From Pegoplata infirma (lineage: Eukaryota; Arthropoda; Insecta; Diptera; Anthomyiidae), in NCBI GenBank assembly GCA_963921195.1, contig OY992540.1, forward strand, positions 15,941,136-16,005,135: a stretch of 64,000 nt of DNA, written 5' to 3'. A model generated the notes under the pieces. The model was not told the DNA's origin, ran no database searches, and saw only the letters and a program-made list of their open reading frames with translations. The first letter of the stretch is position 1, and each line of letters begins with the position of its first letter. Positions 23,291 through 35,683 of this stretch are shown piece after piece. The position numbers and the translations under genes are program-made.

Positions 23291-23762
23291 ACCCTCCACT
23301 TAGTGATAGAGGGTATATATAAGTTTGTCATTCCGTTTGTAACTCATCGAAATATCGGTCTGGGACCCCATAAAGTATATATATTCATGTTCCCCGATTG
23401 ATTTTAAGACATTCCGTCCGTCTGTCCATCTGTCCGTCTGTCTGTGGAAATGGTGATCACGGCCAAAATATTACACAGAGATTACTGAAACTTAACACAT
23501 TTATTGGGAGTTTTCCCGAGAAGTTTGGTATTGCATTTGAGCGATATCGGTTCAGCGGTTCAAAAGTTATGAACGAAAATGTAAGGACATCTCAAAAATT
23601 TTAGTACATTCAACATAACCTAAAAATACAAAATGCTTTAATTCTACTGCTGGTTGACATAATTGAACACCAAATGGTATTTAAGCAAGTACGAACATGT
23701 TTTTGGATAAAAAAAGAAAAAAATCGCGGCAAGGCTGAATTTAACTTTTTTACTTGTTTTTT
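23287..23762 (+). mobile_element. Helentron-like repeat, shortened
   Basis: Starts TATACCCTCCACTTAGTGAT; a GTCCGTCTGTCCATCTGTCC tract; 3' end GCGGCAAGGCTGAATTTAAC and TTACTTGTTT without the GTGGAGGGTAT part. Confidence 0.7.
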
Positions 23763-24237
23763 CCAATTTTTCCCGTTAAACCCCTAATTTTTCTCCAAAG
23801 AGATTTCTTTAAGGGCAGATATTTTTAAAAATCAGGAAAATAAATATTAATATTATTAATAAACCTAATTAAATTAATATTTTTTGGCAATTCTGTGAAA
23901 TTTTATTGCGATTTTAAAAAAATAGCTTTTCATGAACTTTTATATACAAAAGCTTTTAGTTCTACATAGTTTCTTTCAAAAAGTTAGAAAATGTTTATAT
24001 ATTTGCTTTAGCTGTTTCCTAAAATGTTCTTAAGTGTCATACAATCCAAAAGCTCATTTAAAGCACTTGTAACATCTATTTGAAAAAATTAGTGACGAAT
24101 GTTTTTGATACATTTCCTTATTTGAAAAATGTATTTTTAGACATCACCTCTACAAAGCTCTTATGAAAAAGCAAACTTTTGAATCTTGTAAAGCTCTTTT
24201 GTAAAATTAATGTGATTTCTGAACTATTCAACATATT
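23763..24237. repeat. Diverged copy of the 32.5-kb AAAGCTC repeat
   Basis: CAAAGCTCTTATGAAAAAGC and TAAAATTAATGTGATTTCTG match 32650-32750 in order. No gene. Confidence 0.5.
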
Positions 24238-25500
24238 ACACTACAAAAAACACAAAATCGAATAAACTTTTGAAATGAGGTAGTTAAGGTTGTAGGTCTC
24301 GTCGAAAAGAACACAAAAATGCCCATCAAACTTGCGAGACACCCTCAAATTTTAAAGTTATTGGCAAAAAACGTTGTTTTGGGACTTTTCACACTAAACC
24401 ACGTGTAACTTAAACATTTTTTAACCGATTTTAAATAGGATTTAAGGATAGGGCTTTTCATGTGTGTGAATTGGTCTATACATATAAGAAAGATATGTAT
24501 TGATTTTTCAACAAAATCTAATTTTTTGTTATTTTTGGAAAATTTTTTGAGTTTATCGATTTTTTTCTGCTATAGTTTGTTCAACAACATTTATATTAAT
24601 AAACGTATTCCTAAAGAAAATTTAGTTCTGAATACGATGAGCTTTATGCCAAAAAAATCGAATAACAATTGACAGAGTTGTGATAATTTTTCTAAAAAAT
24701 AAAATTAAGATTTTGTATGAAATTGCCGTGCGGATAACCCAGGCAAAAAAAATAAAAAAATAAACGGACATACTGAGAGGTCGCATATAATTATTTTAAT
24801 GGTTTTTGACCTACTGAATTCGAATTTGACCTTGAAATTGCGCTATCTTATTAAGTTTTTGATATATCAATTTATGTTAAATATCTCAAAAACCTGACGA
24901 GATAGAGCAATTTAAAGGCCAGATTCGGATTCAGCGCCTCAAAAACGTTTAAAAATATTGTACATGACCATTTATGATAAATTTATTTTTTTGCTTGGGT
25001 TATCTGAACGGCGATTTACTGCAAAATCTTAATTCTCTTTTTTAGAAAAATTATTACAACTCTGTCAATTATTATCCGATTTTTTCAGGATAAAGCTTAT
25101 CGTATTTAGAATTAAATTATCTTTAAAAAACCGCTCATAAATATAAAGGTTGTTAAACGAACTATAGAAGAAAAAAATCGATAAACTCGAAAAATTTTCA
25201 AAAAATAACAAAACAATTTTATTTTATAGAAAAAATCAATAGATATCTTTCTTTTACGTATTGACCAATTCACACACATGGAAAACCCTATTCTTTTTCT
25301 ATCCAAAACAGTTTAAGACTTTAAAATTTTCTGAATTACACAAGATTTAGTGAGAAAAGTCAAAAAAAAAGTTTTTTGACAATAACTCTAAAATTTGAGG
25401 GTGTCTGGCAAGTTTAATGGGCATTTTTGTGATCTACTCGACAAGACCCACAACCTATACCATGTCACATCAGAAGTATTTTTTCACTGTAGCACAGTGT
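24238..25500. mobile_element. ~1.26-kb fold-back element (fold-back 4)
   Basis: Left-arm segments CACAAAAATGCCCATCAAAC, GTGTGTGAATTGGTCTATAC and GATTTTTTCTGCTATAGTTT recur in reverse complement in order on the right. The arms are ~530 bp, clearly diverged, meeting near 24830-24900. Outer ends ACACTAC / ACAGTGT are weakly defined. No ORF conserved between arms. Confidence 0.85.
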
Positions 25501-25651
25501 AATTAATATTTGGAACTTCAAATAAAGCATCCAAAAAATGATTTTACGTTTAATGAAATAATTTTTGAAAATTTTAATGAATATTTTAATTAAAAACAAT
25601 TAAGAAATTTGTTATTTTTTTATTTTTTTTAACGAAAAATTTAATCATTAC

Positions 25652-28169
25652 CAGGGACAGGACCATCGTGCACTTCATGTTTTAGGCGCTTAAAATATGC
25701 ACTAAAAAGGGTTGAAATATGCACTAAAAATCTTAAAATATGCACTAAAAATCATAAATATCCACTTGTTTTTTTACTTTTATTTAAAAAACATAAAATT
25801 TGAATTCAGTCTGGCATTTTAAGCTTAGATATGCATATGGGGCATTCCAGGCCAAATCACTCACTTTTAGACCCGACCCCTTTCGATAAATGCAACTTGG
25901 ACACCAATTTTCAGCCTTTTATTCCCAGATGATGTTGAGTAATCAATTTTTCAAAATGGCGATTTTTTCACAAAAATGCAAAAATTAAAATTTTCAATTA
26001 ATTTTGACCAGTTAAAAATATAGATATCTTAAAACAAGTTGGACAACGCTTTGTTGGTATTTGAATGTAGTTTTAGAAAAAAATATTAAAAAAATTATTC
26101 GAAGTAATTATTACTTATTTTTTAACGTTTAAAAATTAAAATCGACTTTTTGAAAAAGTCCGAAACCTTCGATTTTTTTTTTTTAAAGTCTAAAAATTCT
26201 ACTCTATATTACGCAACTTTTAAGCCATAATTCAAGATGTGATCACAATTCTTTCTATTTTTTTTTTTAATTTTTAGAATTGCACCTTTTATTTTTTTGA
26301 CTCTGATTTATTTTATATGGTGCTCCAAAAAAATAAAATTGGTAGATACTGACCCTAACTTACCCTAAATGTATTCATTTGGAGGTAAAAATACATCTCA
26401 CAAAATTTAAGGATGATCGGACATGTGTAAGGTGTTCTGCATGGGCCTTGAAGTTTAAAACACAGATTACAAGGAAAAATATGATTTTTTTTCAGTTTTT
26501 GCAATTTTTTTGGTATTTTAAGTTACATTTGAATTCAGGTGGTTACAGAATTATGATGTGGAATAAAATGCCTTTCTAATAAGGTACTAAAAACTGAAAT
26601 TGGTTTAAAATCAGCCAATTTATTACAACTTCCCCAGGCATCTAACGTGTGTCATACAACTTGATTAATGAATTCGAGTCCCATTTTTTAAATTTATTGA
26701 AATTATCTACTTTAATAAAATTTTTTTATTATTCATGTTTCAGTGTAATATTTTTATGGTTTTTCCAAATTAAAAAAAATAAAAATAATAAAAATTTTAC
26801 AATGGAGATTTCAAAATAGTGTTGAAAAATGAAGGCATTTTTAGCATTAATTTAAATTATGTTAGCAAAACACAATATAAAAAATACTTGTCATCTAATT
26901 ACATTTGAACTTGAAGAATAAAAAAATGTTATTACAGTAGAAAATTTCAATAAATTTCAAAAATCAGATTGTATTGCTTAATCTGGTGGTCTTCCTCACG
27001 TTAGATGCCTGGGGAAGTTGTAATAACTTGGCTGATTTTCAACCGATTTTAGTTTTTAGTACCTTATTAGAAAGGGATTTTACTCTTCATTATAATTCGG
27101 TAACCACTTGAATTGAGACTTAGCCAAAAGCACCAAAAAAATTGCGAAAACAAAAAAAATCATATTTTTCCTTGTAATCCGTGTTTTAAACTTCAAGGCC
27201 CATGCGGAACGCCTAACCCATGTCCGATCGTCCTTAATTTTTGAGAGACGTATTTTGACCTCCAAATGAATATACTCAGGGCAAGTTAGGGTCAGTATCT
27301 ACCAATTTTATTTTTTTGCAGCGCCATATATAATAAATCAGAGTAAAAAAATAAAAGATGCAATTTTAAAAATTTGAAAAAAAAATAGAAAGAATTGTGA
27401 TCACATCTCGAATTATGGCTTAAAAGTTGCGTAATTTAGAGTAGAATTTTTGGACTTCTTAAAAAAAAAATCGAAGGTTTCGGACTTTTTCCAAAAGTCG
27501 ATTTTAATGTTTAAACGTTAAAAAATAATTGATAATTACTTCGAATAATTTTTTCATATTTTTTTTTTAAAACTACATTTAAATACCAACAAAACGTTGT
27601 CCAACTTTTTTTAAGATATTTTTATTTTTTCCTGGTCAAAATTAATTGAAAATTTTAACTTTTTAATTTTTTTGAGAAAATCGCCATTTTTAAAAATTGA
27701 TTACTCAACACCGTCTTGGGTTAAAAAGCTGAAAATTGGTGTCCAAGTTGCATTTAATAATAACTAAAACATATCCAAAAATAAAATAAATCGAAAGGGG
27801 TCGGGTCTAAAAGTGAGTGATTTGGCTTGGAATGCCCCATATATACAGTGTGTATAAAATGTTATTAAAAAAATAAAAATTTTCAAAAAAAAAATTTATA
27901 ATTGCTTTAATGCCAAAAAAAATAGCTAAAAACACTAAAAAATAGGTAAAAAACTAAAATTTATACAAAATATGACCTAAAAATATGCATTTATAGCGAA
28001 ATAATAGCAAAATATGCAAAAATATGCATTTTAAGCAAAATATGCAAAAATATGCACTAACGAATCGTTGCCATTTTAAAGCAAATTCTTGGATTCGCAA
28101 AGATATATTGTTTATGCTCTTCTATGACCAAAGGGAAAAACATGCATTTGTATGAAAGTCCTCTCCTTG
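25652..28169. mobile_element. hAT-type non-autonomous element enclosing fold-back 5
   Basis: Flanked by an 8-bp duplication ATCATTAC (25644-25651, 28170-28177). The ends CAGGGACAGGAC and (opposite strand) CAAGGAGAGGAC are hAT-like. Repeats of AAATATGCACTAAAAA lie just inside both ends (25685-25760, 27960-28060). The empty-site arrangement is confirmed by a second copy of the flanking sequence at 23035-23290, which is continuous there. Confidence 0.82.
25838..27840. mobile_element. 2.0-kb fold-back element (fold-back 5)
   Basis: Terminal TGGGGCATTCCAGGCCAAAT / opposite-strand TGGGGCATTCCAAGCCAAAT. Arms of about 820-870 bp carry matching landmarks inverted: GGGGTCGGGTCTAAAAGTGA, TGGTGTCCAAGTTGCATTTA, CCCAGGCATCTAACGTG. 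The loop is about 26712-26945. It lies within the hAT-type element. Confidence 0.9.
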
Positions 28170-28280
28170 ATCATTACAGACTTTAGGACATTTTGAGTAG
28201 ACGGAAATTCTTGTATTAGATTTTGAATGTTACGTCTCGCCAACGAATGGCAAGCCTGAAATATATTCCTAATTTTTTCT

Positions 28281-29839
28281 TAATTTTTCACGTTGCACCC
28301 TTAATTTTTTTCAAAGAGTTTCCTTTGGGTTCGATCAAATTTTTAACCAACATTTTTCTCAAAATATTTCCTGTTTTTTTTTTCTTAATCTTAACAAATC
28401 TGCAACAATTTGCATATGTTTTTAAAATACAATGATATAATTTATCAAATTAAAGCCCCTTAAATTTACCAGATTATAAACAAAAATATAAATCATCATC
28501 TTTTAATAAATTAGGAAATATTTTTAAATAAATTTATTAATACACAAATAGAAAACGAGTCACACCACATATAACAAAATTTGAACAAGACATTTTCTAA
28601 ATAAAAATTTTGAACATTTGGCCAAATGCCGGCACTCGCCAAAATTAGCCTAATGGCGTTTAAATAATTAAACAATATTTTTAGAACAAAATTATTTAAA
28701 CAAAAAAAAAACAGAAAAACATTTAAATACACGATTAAAATAAATAAAATAAATTAAATAAACAAAATCTATAAGAAATGTTGATAGCAACCCAACAAAA
28801 GAAAAATGTTTTTTTCTGCAATTACAATATTTTCAAATGTAGGGTAGAAGGGGATACAGGCCACTTTTCATTTGAAAATGTTGACTTTTAGATTGATTTG
28901 ATTTCGATACGAATTGTTTTTACTCCTTTTATCCAGCCCCTATCTGTGATACGAGCGTAATGAGTTTTTTTCTGATGAATGAGCTTTTTTCTGACTATCC
29001 GAAATATTGATACTACTCGAAATATTAGGAATTTCTGTCCACCTTTAAGCATATCAATCGAATCGGAATCACTTTTTTAATCAATTTTAATTAACCTTTT
29101 TCTAAGATCCATAAATCTTTTTCAAAATTCTTAATTTTCTCTATTGTAAAACGACTTCTTAAATTGTTTCCTGTGTTGTTTTCTTTTATAAATTAAATAA
29201 AATCGCAAAAAGTTTACTATAAATTTTTATTATTATTTCTACAACATGATAATTTTAAATTGTTGCTAAAACTATTCTTTTGTACACGAGCATTGTCAAG
29301 GTAAACATTAATTTTTCAAATGATAATTTAAATGTTTTTTAAATATAAGTAAAATTTTTTAAATAATTTGTAATTTATGTTAATGTTCTTTAAAGAAATA
29401 AAAATGTCTTCATTTAATGATTCAGGTGTTTAATTATGATTTGTTATTTGAATGAGATATTTGTTTATATTGATTTTTAAGCTTTTAATAAATTTAATAA
29501 ATTTATTAGCACTTCAACGACACTTGTGGTTTTTGTGGGTTTAAAAATATTAAAAAATAAAAAAAAAAACAGGAAATGTAATTGCTATTTCTACAATGTT
29601 AGACAATTAATTGAGATTTTTTTTGTTAAAATATTTAAAAAGTATTTTGTTATTTTTTGCAAAGAAGATTTAAGATAAGAACCTTAATTATTTGAATGCC
29701 AAAACTTTATATTTTTGGAAAAATTAATCTTATTTTTTAGTAAAAATAAAAAAAATCGTTTTGATTTAAAATAAATATAATTTTCTAAATTTCTGAATTA
29801 AAAACTTATTTATATACTTTTGTTTTTTAAAAGCTTTCA
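28281..29839. other. AT-rich stretch without a gene
   Basis: One Helentron-like relic (28930-29080). Otherwise unique-looking AT-rich DNA, no credible ORF. Confidence 0.5.
28930..29080 (+). repeat. Relic of an older Helentron-like subfamily
   Basis: Faint match to the 9.3-kb copy (GACTATCCGAAATATTGATA, CTGTCCACCTTTAAGCATAT, ATCGAATCGGAATCA). No GTCY tract left. Confidence 0.4.
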
Positions 29840-31420
29840 AATTAGCAAAGCTATTTTACAAAATTGTAAAAATCGTGAAGAAAATTTAGATTTTTTTTAT
29901 AATTGTGTTTTAAAAATATTTCAAAACTCATAAGAAAGCTTTTTAATTGAATCTGATGCCACCAACCAAAGCTTTTTATTTTAGGCTTTAAATTAGCAAA
30001 GATTTTTAACACAGGTATAAAAATCGTAAACAACGTTTAGAAATTTTTGTATAATCGTGTTTCAAAAATATTTAAGTACTCCTAACGAAGCATTTTAATT
30101 GAATCTAATGCCACCAAAGCTTTTTTTTCGAAAAAGTCCAAAATTTTTTTGTTATTTATATTTTTTTATATTTTTAAAAGCTTTTGGGGATCCAAAATAA
30201 ATTCTACCCATCAAATATTTTTTAATTTATTTTTTTTTTTTAAATTCCTCAAGGCCCTTTTGAAGAATTAATGTCATACATTATAAATTTTATACTGGCT
30301 GGCCTTTTCACAGAAAAAGTCTTATACAATTCTTAATAATCTTAATAATTTTAAAGAAATCGTTCAAACTAATAATGTATCTATTCTGAGAAATATTATT
30401 GAGATTTAAGAACAGAGCTTTTTATAAAATTTAATTACATACAAAAGCTTTGAGTTTTACAAACTTTTTAAATTTAATTTAATTACATAAAAGCTTTTAA
30501 ATTAGCAAAGCTTTTTTAAAAAGTTGTAAAAATCGTAAAGAAAGTTCTGAAATTTTTTAAATCATGTTCGTAATAATGTTTGAAAAAGTCTAAGTATTAA
30601 TAAAAAAGCTTTTTAATTGTATCCGATGTCACCAACAAAAGCTTCTGAATTTTTTTTCAGAAAAGTCCGGAAGTAATTTTCTTGATATATTTTTATCTTC
30701 AAAAGCTTTTGAGGATGCATAACAAATTCCACCCTTCAAATGTTTTTTAATTTATTTTTCTTTAAATACCTCGAAGCCCTTGTGAAGAATTAATGTCATA
30801 CATTATAAATTTTATACTTGCTGGCCTTTTCACAGAAAAAGTCTTACAAAATTCTTAATAATCTTAATAAATTTCAAAGAAATCGTTTAAATTAATATTG
30901 TATTTATTCTGAGAAGTATTATTGGGATTTAAGAAAAGAGCTTTTTATAATTTTTAATAACATACAAAAGCTTTGAGTTTTACAAACTTTTTTTTTTTAA
31001 TTTAATGTAATTACATAAAAGCTTTTAAATTAGCAAAGTTTTTTTTAAAAAGTTGTAAAAATCGAACAGAAAGCTCAGAAAATTTTAAAATCATGTTCGT
31101 AATAATGCTTTAAAAAAGTCTAAGGAATAATAAAGAAGCTTTTTAATTGTATCCGTATCACCAACAAAAGTTTCTGATTTTTTTCCAGAAAAGTCCGGAA
31201 GTAATTTTCTTGATATATTATTTTTTATTCAAAAGCTTTTGGTGCTCCCGAAACAAATTCTACCTTCCAAATATTTTTTAAATACTCCAAGGCCCTTGTA
31301 AAGAATTTATGTCATACATTATATATTTTACAAAATTCTTAATAATAAATTAATTAATATTATTTTAAGAATTTAAGAAAAAACCTTTTTATAAATTTTA
31401 TTTATATACAAAAGCTTTAA
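29840..31420 (+). repeat. ~0.5-kb tandem repeats
   Basis: Units begin TTTTAAATTAGCAAAGCTTT and contain TGTATCCGATGTCACCAACA, AGAATTAATGTCATACATTA and ACAAAAGCTTTGAGTTTTAC. Starts are at about 29987, 30487 and 31018 (spacing 500 and 531), with a short extra unit before and a decayed end after. Confidence 0.8.
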
Positions 31421-31530
31421 GTTACAAATTTATGAAATTTTTGTAAAAATTTATAAGTTTATTATTAATAAACTGAAGTTTTATTTATTTCGGTTTGAGT
31501 CCATATTATAATTTTTGTTGTACAATGTGA

Positions 31531-31938
31531 AGGTTAGGTTAGGTTAGGGTGGCGGTGCCAGATGGGCACTCCGCATAGACCAGTTGGTCCATAGCGATAC
31601 CACAAAACTCTTTCCGCTTATCGATGTAAACTAAATACATTGACCTTCATCGCGAACTGTTTCAAACTCTTCAGGTCTATCCTCGTAATTTCCTCCAAAG
31701 TCTCGAACTGTGAACTTCCCATAATTGATAGTCGAGTTCGTGCCAAAGCCGGGCAGTGACACAGGATGTGTTCAATGGTCTCCTCGACGTCTGGTGTCTC
31801 GCACCTTTTACAGCTTTTACAATGTGAAAATCCGACAAAAATTTATTGACAACACAGGCTAAGTGGAGATGTCGACAGCTTTTGGAAGAAGCCATCCTTC
31901 CTTCGTCAGCACTCTTCGATTGTCATTGTAGGTGTTTA
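31531..31938 (-). mobile_element. LINE 3' fragment with (CCTAA)n tail
   Basis: Only the end of a LINE ORF and a ~85-bp 3' UTR are present. The 3' terminus on the minus strand is CCTAACCTAACCTAACCT. It is GC-richer than neighbours. 5' truncated; flanking duplication not identified. Confidence 0.75.
31618..31822 (-). pseudogene. C-terminal zinc-knuckle segment of a LINE ORF
   Basis: Minus-strand frame: HCKSCKRCETPDVEETIEHI, LCHCPALARTRLSIMGSSQF, ending FSLHR and a stop at 31620-31618. The C-x2-C...H-x4-C knuckle with ETIEHxLCHCPALAR is the standard tail of R1/I/Jockey-type insect LINEs. Upstream, the frame is broken by shifts, so it is a dead fragment. Confidence 0.75.
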
Positions 31939-31939
31939 A

Positions 31940-33170
31940 GATTAAAATCGTCTATTTAAACGTAGATTTAAGGAGAAAAGAATATGAGAATCATATAACA
32001 TTTTATTACCCATGTGTTCTCGTTTAGCACGAACTTAATCCATATACATATTTTTAACTTTTTCTAACACAGTTGGAATTTCTAACACTGTAGTAGATTT
32101 TGATTAATAAACTTTTTAGAAATTATTAAACTAATATTTTTGTCAATTCGCGAAATATTATTGGGATTTGAGAAAAAAAAAACTTTGCATAAACTCTTAT
32201 TATGTACAAAAGCTTTGAGTTTTCAAAGTTTTTTTTTTTAATTTATGAAATTTTTGCTTTATTTGTTTTAATTATTTCATTAAATGTTATTAAGTGCCTT
32301 TTAGCAAAAAGCTTATTTAAAAAGCTTTTAAAATTTTTTCAAAAAAGTCCGTCTTGAAGGTCTTTAATATAAATTTCTTAATAAAAAAGATTTTTCTAAA
32401 ATGTTCTAAGTATATTTTATCAAAAAGCTCATATAAAGCATTTTAAACTTTTTTTCGAAAAAGTTTATTATATTTTGATCATTTTTTTAAAAATCGTTTG
32501 AATTTTAAAAAGATGTTTTATAAAATATTCTTAGTGTGTTTTATCAAAAAGCACATTTAAAAAATTTTAAACTTTTTTTTCGAAAAAGTTTGTGATGAAG
32601 GTTTTCGATAGATTTTTTTATCTACAAAATTTTTTGAATTTTTAAAAGGTATTTTCAGACATGACCTTTGCAAAGGTCTTATGAAAAAGCACACTTGAAC
32701 TTTGCAAAGCTCTTTCGTAAAATTAATGGGCTTTCTGAACTTTGCTACATATTATAAAACTCAGAAGCTTTATAATATGAAGCTTCATAATATGAAGCTT
32801 TTTTTATAAAAAAGCTCAAATAAAATGATTTTTAAAGTAATAGGCTAAAAATATTTTGACATGTTTGACATAAATCTCTTGCAGCCGCTTTTCTTGAAAA
32901 CATATGAAATGTCTTTAGTTGCCGCTACAAATGAAAAAGCTCTCTTGAACTCTGCAAAAATCTTTTGTAAAACTGATATGATTTCTGAACTTTTCAACTA
33001 CTATACTACTTACATCTACTTAGATGTTTTAATTTGATAAAGCTCTTCAAGCTCTCTTATGAAGCTTTTTTGAGTTTTGAGCTTCGTTTTTATAATTTTT
33101 TAAGAGTAGTATTGTTTAGTTTAATTTAATTTTTATTTATTTTTTTAATTATTTCGATTAAATTTTTACA
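31940..33170. other. AAAGCTTTT-rich decayed repeat region
   Basis: Degenerate blocks with AAAAAGC(A/T)CATTTAAA and small ATAATATGAAGCTT inverted motifs near 32770-32800. No gene before the MBF2 3' end. Confidence 0.5.
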
Positions 33171-33205
33171 AATTTATTTTTAACTACATTTTTTTACTGA
33201 AATTT

Positions 33206-33462
33206 TTAATTTGTACCATAAATATGAACATTATAAGTAAAACGTTCAGTTTGTGTGGCTTCCAAAACAATGGAAATAAAACGTTGACCAATACCACCGG
33301 CCACCACATAGGCATTGCCATCATTATTATCTTGTAGACATTGAATTTCCACGGAAGTAACAACACTGCCAGTACCAGTTTCAGGATATGTCACCTGAGT
33401 GGAAACATCTTTTCTGGCTGGATAAAAGAAGGTATCAGCATATTGACCAACCAAACTGTCGC
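33206..33462 (-). CDS. Nested MBF2-family gene, exon 2
   Basis: The acceptor (long T run then AG at 33464-33463) opens SDSLVGQYADTFFYPARKDV and runs to a stop at 33206-33208. The pattern is the MBF2 domain: a G-R-x-x-D-x-LV entry, a TxVEIQCLQDNNDGNAYVV strand pair, the conserved GGIGQ turn, and a terminal FTYNVHIYG strand. With exon 1 the domain covers residues ~73-165, normal for the family. TTTATT on the + strand at about 33173 (AATAAA on the gene strand) is a candidate polyadenylation signal 30 nt after the stop. The 3.3-kb intron (33463-36759) is filled with repeats, and a Helentron-like 3' end lies only ~35 nt upstream of this acceptor. Confidence 0.87.
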
Positions 33463-33496
33463 CTAAAAAAAAAAAAGTAAAAAATAAAAATAATAA

Positions 33497-33565
33497 AAAC
33501 AAGTAATAAAAGCTTAAATTCGACTTCACCGAATCCAAGAATACGCTCCACAATGTCCAAAAAGC
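33497..33565 (-). repeat. Helentron-like 3' end next to the MBF2 acceptor
   Basis: Reads on the minus strand GACATTGTGGAGCGTATTCT, stem GATTCGG..GTCGAAT, TTAAGCTTTTATTACTTG. It sits ~35 nt upstream of the exon-2 acceptor, so the branch-point region is transposon-derived. Confidence 0.65.
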
Positions 33566-33834
33566 TTATTTGTGATTTTATTTTATTTATCGTTAAAAAA
33601 ATTGTTTAAAAATTCTGACAAAAAAAATAAAATTTGTTTTAGTAAATTTGAGTAAACAAAATTTTTTTTATTGTAAACTTTTTTTGAGTATATAATTTTT
33701 TTGAGTCTAAAATATTTTTTAATGCTATTTTTTTCTAAAAACTTTTGCTAGTTTTCTCAAAATTATAATTGTTTATTTAAAAGAAATTAATCCAAATACA
33801 TTAAATGCATGCAAAAAGGACAACAATAAAAGTT

Positions 33835-35445
33835 CATTTTACAAAAATGTACTACATTGGTACTTTTTATAAAAGAGTAGTATGTTGGTTATTTTAAAAA
33901 AATAGTACCATTTAGGTACATATTATTAAAAAGTATTTTTTTTTGTTAATATTATTAAAAAGTACTTTTTTGTACTTCTTATCAAAATTTTATTTAAAAA
34001 AAATTACTATTTTGGTACTTTTTTATACATTTTGGTACTAACAGTCCAAAATAGTCGATTTTAAGAAAATACTATTTTGCTACTTTTTATAAAAGAGCAC
34101 TATATTGGTTATTTTTCAAATATAGTACCACTTAGGTACAGGTATGTAATTAAAAAGTACTTTTTTGTACCTTTTATTGAAATTTTATTAAGAATTACTA
34201 TTTTAGTACTTTTTTTAAAGAAGTACTTTTAATCTTTTTTTTAAAACAGTACTTTATAAAAAAAATGCTATTTTAGTACTTTTTATTAAAAAATACTATT
34301 TGTGTTCTTTTTATAAAGATGTACTATTTTGGAACTTTTTATGCATGTAATTAAAAAGAACTTTTTTGTACCTTTTATAGAAATTGTATTGAAAATTACT
34401 ATTTTAGTACTTTTTTAAAAAGTAGTACTTTTATTGAAATTTTACTAAAAATTACTATTTTACTACTTTTTTTAAAAGAAGTACTTTTAATCTTTTTTTT
34501 AAAACAGTACTTTATAAAAAAAAATGCTATTTTAGTACTTTTTATTAAAAAATACTATTTGGGTTCTTTTTATAAAGATGTACTATTTTGGTACTTTTTA
34601 TCCCCTCCACTTACAAGGAAAAATTTTTAATGGACACCACCGATTGTTCTGAAACTTGCATACCTTTTTGTTTAGCTACCCAATCTCACGTTTAAAAAAG
34701 TATTACCACCTATTAAAAAATATGGTCCTTCGGGAATGTCTCAATAAAAGCCAAACTAGCAGGAGTTTTGCCAAATGAAAAAAAACAACACGAGTTTAGT
34801 ACGATTTTAAAAGTTTTTGTTTGTATTTCTTTTAGAATTTTATTAAAAATTACTATTTTGGTACTTATTTAGTTTTATACATTTTGGTATTTTTTGTAAA
34901 AAAAATACTATTTATGTTTTTTTTTTTATAAGTCAAAAGAAAATTATTAAAATACATTTAATGCATGCAAATAGGTCAATAAATTCAGTCCTAAATAGTC
35001 GACTTTAACAAAATTACTATTTTGTTACCTTTTATAAAAAAGTAAGTACTATCTTGGTTATAGTATAATTTAGGTACCAACATATTATTAAAAAGTGCTT
35101 TTTTGTATTTTTTATCGAAAACTTCATTTAAAATTACTATTTTTGGTACTTTTTTATAAAATAACTATTTAGGTACTTTTTTTATACATTTTAGTACTTT
35201 TTATGAAACAGTACTATTTTGCTATTTCTAAAAAAATACTACTATGGTACTTTTTATTGAAAAGTACTATTTTGGTACTGTTGATACCCTTCCCTTATTA
35301 AAAGTACTTTTTTGTACTTTTTATCAAAATTCTATTAAAATGTACTATTTTGGTACTTTTTTATTAAAGTGCTATTAATGTACTGTTTTGGTATACTAGT
35401 TATGTACTTTTTATTAAAAAGTACTATTTTGGTACTTTTTTGCCT
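33835..35445. repeat. AGTACTATTTTGGTACTTTTTA array in the MBF2 intron
   Basis: ~25-bp palindrome-like units (AAAAGTACTATTTTGGTACT). A ~165-bp block beginning CCACTTACAAGG and containing ATTGT.CTGAAACTTG is present twice (34605-34770, 35450-35610), showing segmental duplication inside the array. A shorter related array is at 40230-40640. Confidence 0.8.
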
Positions 35446-35683
35446 TCCACTTACAAGGGAGGTGTTTTAATGGACCCCACCTATTGTCCTGAAACTTGAA
35501 TATAAGAGACACCTTTTTCTAGACTTCCCAATCTCTCATTTTAAAAATGGTTGCACCTTTTGAAAAATGTGGTCTTTAGGAAAAGTCCCAAAAAAGCTAA
35601 ACTAGCAGCAATTTCGACAAAAACAAAAATACGGATTAATTGTGTTTTTCAACACGTAAATTCACGAAAAAAAAATCCAATGC

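Noticed and set aside
26379..27265. Matching ORFs on both strands with FKDDRTCVRCSAWALKFKT
   Set aside because: Mirror translation of the two fold-back arms, not two genes.
31531..31550. TTAGG-type telomere repeat
   Set aside because: Only three units, and they form the (CCTAA)n 3' tail of a LINE; flies lack TTAGG telomeres.
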